A stretch of DNA of 62,918 bases, taken from the NCBI GenBank assembly GCA_012840485.1, contig DULG01000038.1, forward strand, positions 1 through 62,918, in the 5' to 3' direction. Numbering within the stretch: the first letter of the stretch is position 1; every line of letters begins with the position of its first letter. The notes under the pieces are model-generated. The model was given only the letters and a program-made list of their open reading frames with translations, ran no database searches and was not told the DNA's origin. The stretch is from Clostridia bacterium. GTDB lineage: Bacteria; Bacillota; Thermoanaerobacteria; Thermoanaerobacterales; Thermoanaerobacteraceae. Shown here in pieces: positions 59,748 through 62,918 of this stretch. The translations under genes were made by a program, and so were the position numbers.

Positions 59748-60506
59748 ATGTTAATAAAATCTCTGTTATTAGCCTTGTATGCTGGACTTGCTGAGATTGA
59801 TGGAAATAATACGCAGCTAAAAATTGGACGCCCTCTTGTTGCTGGCCCAATAGTAGGACTTATATTAGGAGACGTGGAAAAAGGATTGATTGTTGGAACA
59901 GTTTTAGAAATGGTAGGATTAGGTATGATTGGTTTAGGAGGTGTCTCTCCTCCCAATATTGTCATTGGAGGGATTTTAGGAACAGCTTTTGCAATAACGA
60001 CAGGAGTGACACCAAAAGTTGCTGTGTGCTTGGCTATTCCCTTTGCTATGTTAGCCCAATTGTTAATAGTAAAAATTTACAAAAACTGTTGTTGGTTTGC
60101 CCGTAAAATTGATGAGTACGTTGAAAAAGGCAATATAAGAGGGATAGAACTTGTACATCTTTCCGGAATTATTCCTTTATTCATTTTTTCTGGAGGGATT
60201 GTATTTTTGACCTTTTATTTTGGTGCAAATATGGTAGAAAAGCTAGTAAAATTATTACCGCCTGTAATAATAGGGGGACTTGAAGTTGCTGGTGGTATGA
60301 TGCCAGCGGTGGGTTTTGCGATGCTTTTAAAGGTTATGCTAAGGAAAGAATATTTTCCTTTGCTATTATTGGGTTTTGTACTTATTGCGTATTTTAAACT
60401 TCCTTTAACGGCAGTTATAATTATGGCACTAATTATTGCAGTGTATACTTACTTTAAAAGGAGTTTGAATAAAGGCGACGGAGGAGCAATAAATAATGGT
60501 ATATAA
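59748..60506 (+). CDS. PTS mannose-family EIIC component
   Basis: A 252-residue membrane subunit (AgaC/ManY type). AEIDGNNTQLKIGRPLVAGP, then IVGLILGD is the family signature, followed by GTVLEMVGLGMIGLGGVSPP. It forms the membrane channel with EIID. ATG 59748 behind AAGAGGTGTG is preferred over the in-frame GTG at 59742. It overlaps the EIID gene by 11 bases. Confidence 0.9.
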   Translation: MLIKSLLLALYAGLAEIDGNNTQLKIGRPLVAGPIVGLILGDVEKGLIVGTVLEMVGLGMIGLGGVSPPNIVIGGILGTAFAITTGVTPKVAVCLAIPFAMLAQLLIVKIYKNCCWFARKIDEYVEKGNIRGIELVHLSGIIPLFIFSGGIVFLTFYFGANMVEKLVKLLPPVIIGGLEVAGGMMPAVGFAMLLKVMLRKEYFPLLLLGFVLIAYFKLPLTAVIIMALIIAVYTYFKRSLNKGDGGAINNGI

Positions 60507-61287
60507 TCCAGATGATAGAAAATTAACAAAGAGAGATTTATATAAAATAGCGTGCCGTTCATTATTTCTACAAGCCTCCTTTAATTATGAAAGAATGCAA
60601 GCTACCGGTTGGCTGTACAGTATTTTGCCTGCTCTGAAAAAAATTTATAAAGATAACGCTGACGAGTTAAAAAGAGCCATGAAAAGTCATCTTGAAATTT
60701 TTAATAGTCATCCTTTTTTAGTTCCCTTGATTTTGGGTATCATAGCTTCTATGGAAGAAAAAGGTGAAAATAGGGATACAATTAAGCGAGTGAAGAGTGC
60801 ATTGATGAGCTCTCTTGGGGGTATTGGCGATTCTATTGTGTGGTTAATGATATTTCCCATATGTGCAGGATTGGGAATTTCTCTGGCTGTACAAGGTAAT
60901 CTTTTAGGACCTATACTCTTTTTGATTTTATTCAATGTTGTACATTTCATATTGATATTTGGAGGAATAAAGTACGGTTATAGAGAAGGCTTAAATAATT
61001 TAACCTCCTTAAAAACTTATACTAAATTTATATCTTCTTTCGCTTCTATAATTGGCCTTATAATGGTAGGAGCTTTGATTGCCTTGTATGTAGACATCAA
61101 AACTCCTGTTGTGATTAAGTTGGGCAAGATTGAGATTTTAGCCAGTAATGGAATTTTAGATAATATTTTGCCGTTAATATTTACATTCTTTGTATACTGG
61201 CTGTTTAAAAAGGGACTATCTTCCAACAAAGTGATAGGAATAACTATATTGCTTGGAATTATCTGTAGATATCTAGGCATTCTTTAA
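60496..61287 (+). CDS. PTS mannose-family EIID component
   Basis: A 263-residue membrane subunit of the ManZ/AgaD family. It opens LTKRDLYKIACRSLFLQASF, then NYERMQATGW, and has SLGGIGDSIVW and VHFILIFGGIKYGYREG. EIID is unique to mannose-type PTS and sits with EIIC in the membrane. The presence of separate B, C, D and A subunits marks a complete, intact transporter. Confidence 0.9.
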   Translation: MVYNPDDRKLTKRDLYKIACRSLFLQASFNYERMQATGWLYSILPALKKIYKDNADELKRAMKSHLEIFNSHPFLVPLILGIIASMEEKGENRDTIKRVKSALMSSLGGIGDSIVWLMIFPICAGLGISLAVQGNLLGPILFLILFNVVHFILIFGGIKYGYREGLNNLTSLKTYTKFISSFASIIGLIMVGALIALYVDIKTPVVIKLGKIEILASNGILDNILPLIFTFFVYWLFKKGLSSNKVIGITILLGIICRYLGIL

Positions 61288-61323
61288 AAAGTCAATATAA
61301 AACTTCGCTATTGGAGGTTTAAA

Positions 61324-61734
61324 ATGGTGAGATTAATTGTGACAGGTCATGGGAAATTTGCAAGTGGATTAATTAATGTAATAGAGGTCATAGCGGGAAG
61401 ACAGGAAAATTTAATTGCTATCGAATTTGCTAGTCAGGATTTAGAAGAGTATATGGGAAAAATAGAAAAGGCTATAAAAGAGGCTATAGATAATGGGGAG
61501 AGTGTGATAATACTGACTGATTTAATAAGTGGTACGCCCTTTAGAATATCTTCTTTTCTCAGTGAAAAATATAGCAATGTGCATGTAGTTGCAGGAACCA
61601 ATGTTCCCATGCTCATAGAAGCGGTATTTAAAAGAGGAAATTTTAAAAAAGCAGAAGAATTGGTCGCACATCTTATCAATATAGGGAAAAATGGTATTGA
61701 AAGTTTTGATAATTTGCTAAAGCAAAAAAAGTAG
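61324..61734 (+). CDS. PTS mannose-family EIIA component
   Basis: A 136-residue EIIA of the mannose family. His9 in IVTGHGKFASG is the phosphorylation site, and ILTDLISGTPFR and VVAGTNVPMLIEA are the usual loops. It is phosphorylated by HPr and also could signal to PRD-type activators. ATG start behind TTGGAGG. It lies 36 bases after EIID and 37 bases before the aldolase gene. Confidence 0.9.
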   Translation: MVRLIVTGHGKFASGLINVIEVIAGRQENLIAIEFASQDLEEYMGKIEKAIKEAIDNGESVIILTDLISGTPFRISSFLSEKYSNVHVVAGTNVPMLIEAVFKRGNFKKAEELVAHLINIGKNGIESFDNLLKQKK

Positions 61735-61771
61735 TTGGACAATACTTTCGATAGGGTGGAAGGTGAACAAA

Positions 61772-62626
61772 ATGCCATTAGTCAATACAAAAAAGATGCT
61801 TGAAGATGCAAAGAAAAACAAATATGCAGTAGGAGCCTTTAACATACACAACCTTGAAACATTAAAATCGGTGGTGAAAGCTGCAGCTGAGATGAAATCA
61901 CCTTTAATTTTACAAACGACACCTGGCACAATAAAGCATGCAGGAGAAGACTATATAGCTGCAATGGCAAAAGTCGCATCAGAAAAATACGACATACCAA
62001 TAGCACTACATTTAGACCACAGCAATTCATTTGACCTTGTTGTAAAATGCATAAGGGCAGGTTACACTTCAGTAATGATTGACGGCTCTGCCCTTCCCTA
62101 TGAAAAAAATATCGAACTGACAAAAAAAGTTGTCGAGGTAACTCATGCAGCAGGGGTGACTGTAGAAGCAGAACTTGGAAGTATAGTAGGCGTTGAAGAC
62201 GATATGTACGTAAAAGAAGATAAAAGTGCATTTACAGATCCTGAAATGGCAGCGGATTTTGTAGAGAAGACAGGAGTTGACTCATTAGCTATAGCAATTG
62301 GTACAGCACATGGGATGTACAAAGGAGAAGTAAAACTTGACTTTGAAAGGCTAAAAGAAATAGCGAGCTTAGTAGACATTCCATTGGTACTTCATGGTGC
62401 ATCAGGAGTTCCAGATGAGTTGGTAAAAAAAGCTATAGCACTGGGTATATGCAAATTAAACATTGCTACAGAATTAAAAATTCCTTTTGCAAATGCAATA
62501 AAAGAAGTATTTAAAAATAACCCAGATGAGAGCGATCCAAGAAAATTCCTTGCACCTGGAGAAAAAGCAATAGAAGAAGTCGTAAAAGAAAAAATAAAAC
62601 TTTTTGGCTGTGGTGAAAGAGCATGA
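61772..62626 (+). CDS. Class II ketose-bisphosphate aldolase (Fba/GatY/KbaY family)
   Basis: A 284-residue class II aldolase. LHLDHSNSFD contains the catalytic Asp82 and zinc ligand His83, with other ligands in the segments GTAHGMY and LHGASG; NIATELK binds phosphate. The length and the coupled PfkB gene (ATGA overlap) suit either fructose- or tagatose-1,6-bisphosphate cleavage. ATG 61772 behind GGAAGGTGAA is the start; an in-frame GTG at 61763 overlaps that site. Adjacent to an amino-sugar-type PTS, a GatY/KbaY role is attractive but not proven. Confidence 0.87.
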   Translation: MPLVNTKKMLEDAKKNKYAVGAFNIHNLETLKSVVKAAAEMKSPLILQTTPGTIKHAGEDYIAAMAKVASEKYDIPIALHLDHSNSFDLVVKCIRAGYTSVMIDGSALPYEKNIELTKKVVEVTHAAGVTVEAELGSIVGVEDDMYVKEDKSAFTDPEMAADFVEKTGVDSLAIAIGTAHGMYKGEVKLDFERLKEIASLVDIPLVLHGASGVPDELVKKAIALGICKLNIATELKIPFANAIKEVFKNNPDESDPRKFLAPGEKAIEEVVKEKIKLFGCGERA

Positions 62627-62918
62627 TATTGACAGTCACTTTAAATCCCTCAGTTGACAGAAGTTACAGAGTAGACAATTTTCAGGTGGGCAAAATTTTC
62701 AGAGCCCAGGAAGAAAACAGCGTGGCAGGTGGCAAGGGAATCAATGTAACAAAGGTTATAAAAACATTGGGAGAAGAGGTAACAGCAACAGGATTTTTAG
62801 GCGGTAAATCGGGAGAATTCATAGAAGAAGAGCTTAACAAAATAGGTGTCAAATGTAGCTTTATCAAAATAGAGGGAGAGACTCGTACATGTATAGCAAT
62901 TTTAGACCCTGTATCAAA
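62623..62918 (+). CDS. PfkB-family phosphofructokinase/tagatose-6-phosphate kinase (partial)
   Basis: The first 98 codons of a hexose-phosphate kinase, cut by the window edge. ILTVTLNPSVDRSYRVDNFQ at the N-terminus and AGGKGINVTKVIKTLGE are the signatures of the FruK/LacC branch of the PfkB family. It would phosphorylate fructose 1-phosphate or tagatose 6-phosphate to the bisphosphate cleaved by the aldolase encoded just upstream. Its ATG overlaps the aldolase stop codon (ATGA), so the two are translationally coupled. Confidence 0.88.
   Translation, partial: MILTVTLNPSVDRSYRVDNFQVGKIFRAQEENSVAGGKGINVTKVIKTLGEEVTATGFLGGKSGEFIEEELNKIGVKCSFIKIEGETRTCIAILDPVS

Noticed and set aside
1-62918. CRISPR arrays, tRNA or rRNA genes, prophage
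   Set aside because: Reading through, I saw no regularly spaced identical repeats, no tRNA-like or rRNA-like stretches, and no phage structural or integrase genes.

Overview
The window is AT-rich, with dense operons, GTG and TTG starts, strong GGAGG-type ribosome binding sites, sporulation genes (spoIID, spoIIQ, spoIIID), flagellar genes and S-layer (SLH) proteins, and very many sugar-uptake genes. This fits a thermophilic anaerobic spore-forming Firmicute, most likely Thermoanaerobacter or a close relative. The organism call is an inference from gene content and style, not from a database match.

Layout. Positions 1-565 hold a GC-rich, strongly base-paired segment at the left edge (probably the 3' end of a structured RNA or of an IS200/IS605-type element), a terminator and a sigma-A promoter. 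Then come a PEP/pyruvate-binding-domain protein (566-2266) and a cell-surface operon: a 1765-residue IPT/TIG repeat protein behind a sigma-D promoter, followed by two SLH-domain proteins (2563-11975). Positions 12125-17589 carry the Bacillus-like order spoIID-spoIIQ-spoIIID-mbl-flagellar rod genes, with recognisable sigma-E, sigma-F and sigma-D promoters in front of the expected genes. fabZ, murJ, a DUF362 ferredoxin-like protein, a 52-residue membrane protein, pgeF and a Phd/PIN toxin-antitoxin pair follow, to 22758.

From 22935 to the right edge the window is mostly a carbohydrate region built around LevR-type (AAA+ plus PRD) activators and sigma-54 promoters. Module 1 (22935-32150): a LevR-like activator, a consensus -24/-12 promoter right after its stop codon, a galactitol-type PTS (EIIC, EIIB, EIIA), a class II aldolase, an FGGY kinase and a phosphohexomutase. 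It is followed by a decayed zinc dehydrogenase and an independently promoted transketolase. Module 2 (35632-about 51269): a second LevR-like activator, a sigma-54 promoter built into its terminator hairpin, then a sugar ABC transporter without its ATPase, a BadF-type kinase, a ceramidase-like protein, an M20 peptidase, a SIS protein, a BPL_N-GHL10 fusion, a NagZ-type GH3 enzyme and a frameshifted acetyltransferase. This suggests amino-sugar or muropeptide salvage. Module 3 (57998-62918): a remnant of the 3' end of a third LevR-like gene, with the same palindrome, terminator hairpin and -24 element as module 2. It is followed by a second BadF-type kinase, a complete mannose-type PTS (EIIB, EIIC, EIID, EIIA), a class II ketose-bisphosphate aldolase and a PfkB kinase cut by the edge.

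Between modules 2 and 3 lie a pair of small membrane proteins, a divergent LysR/DASS-transporter pair with a 9-bp-arm palindrome between them, a secreted protein of unknown function, an archaeal-type phosphoglycerate mutase homologue and a beta-CASP metallo-beta-lactamase. The most interesting observation is the shared cis-regulatory block of modules 2 and 3. A palindrome (GTGTC-N3-GACAC) lies about 130-160 bp upstream of a -24 element that is the 3' arm of a terminator hairpin. In module 3 this block survives although the activator gene around it has almost entirely disappeared.
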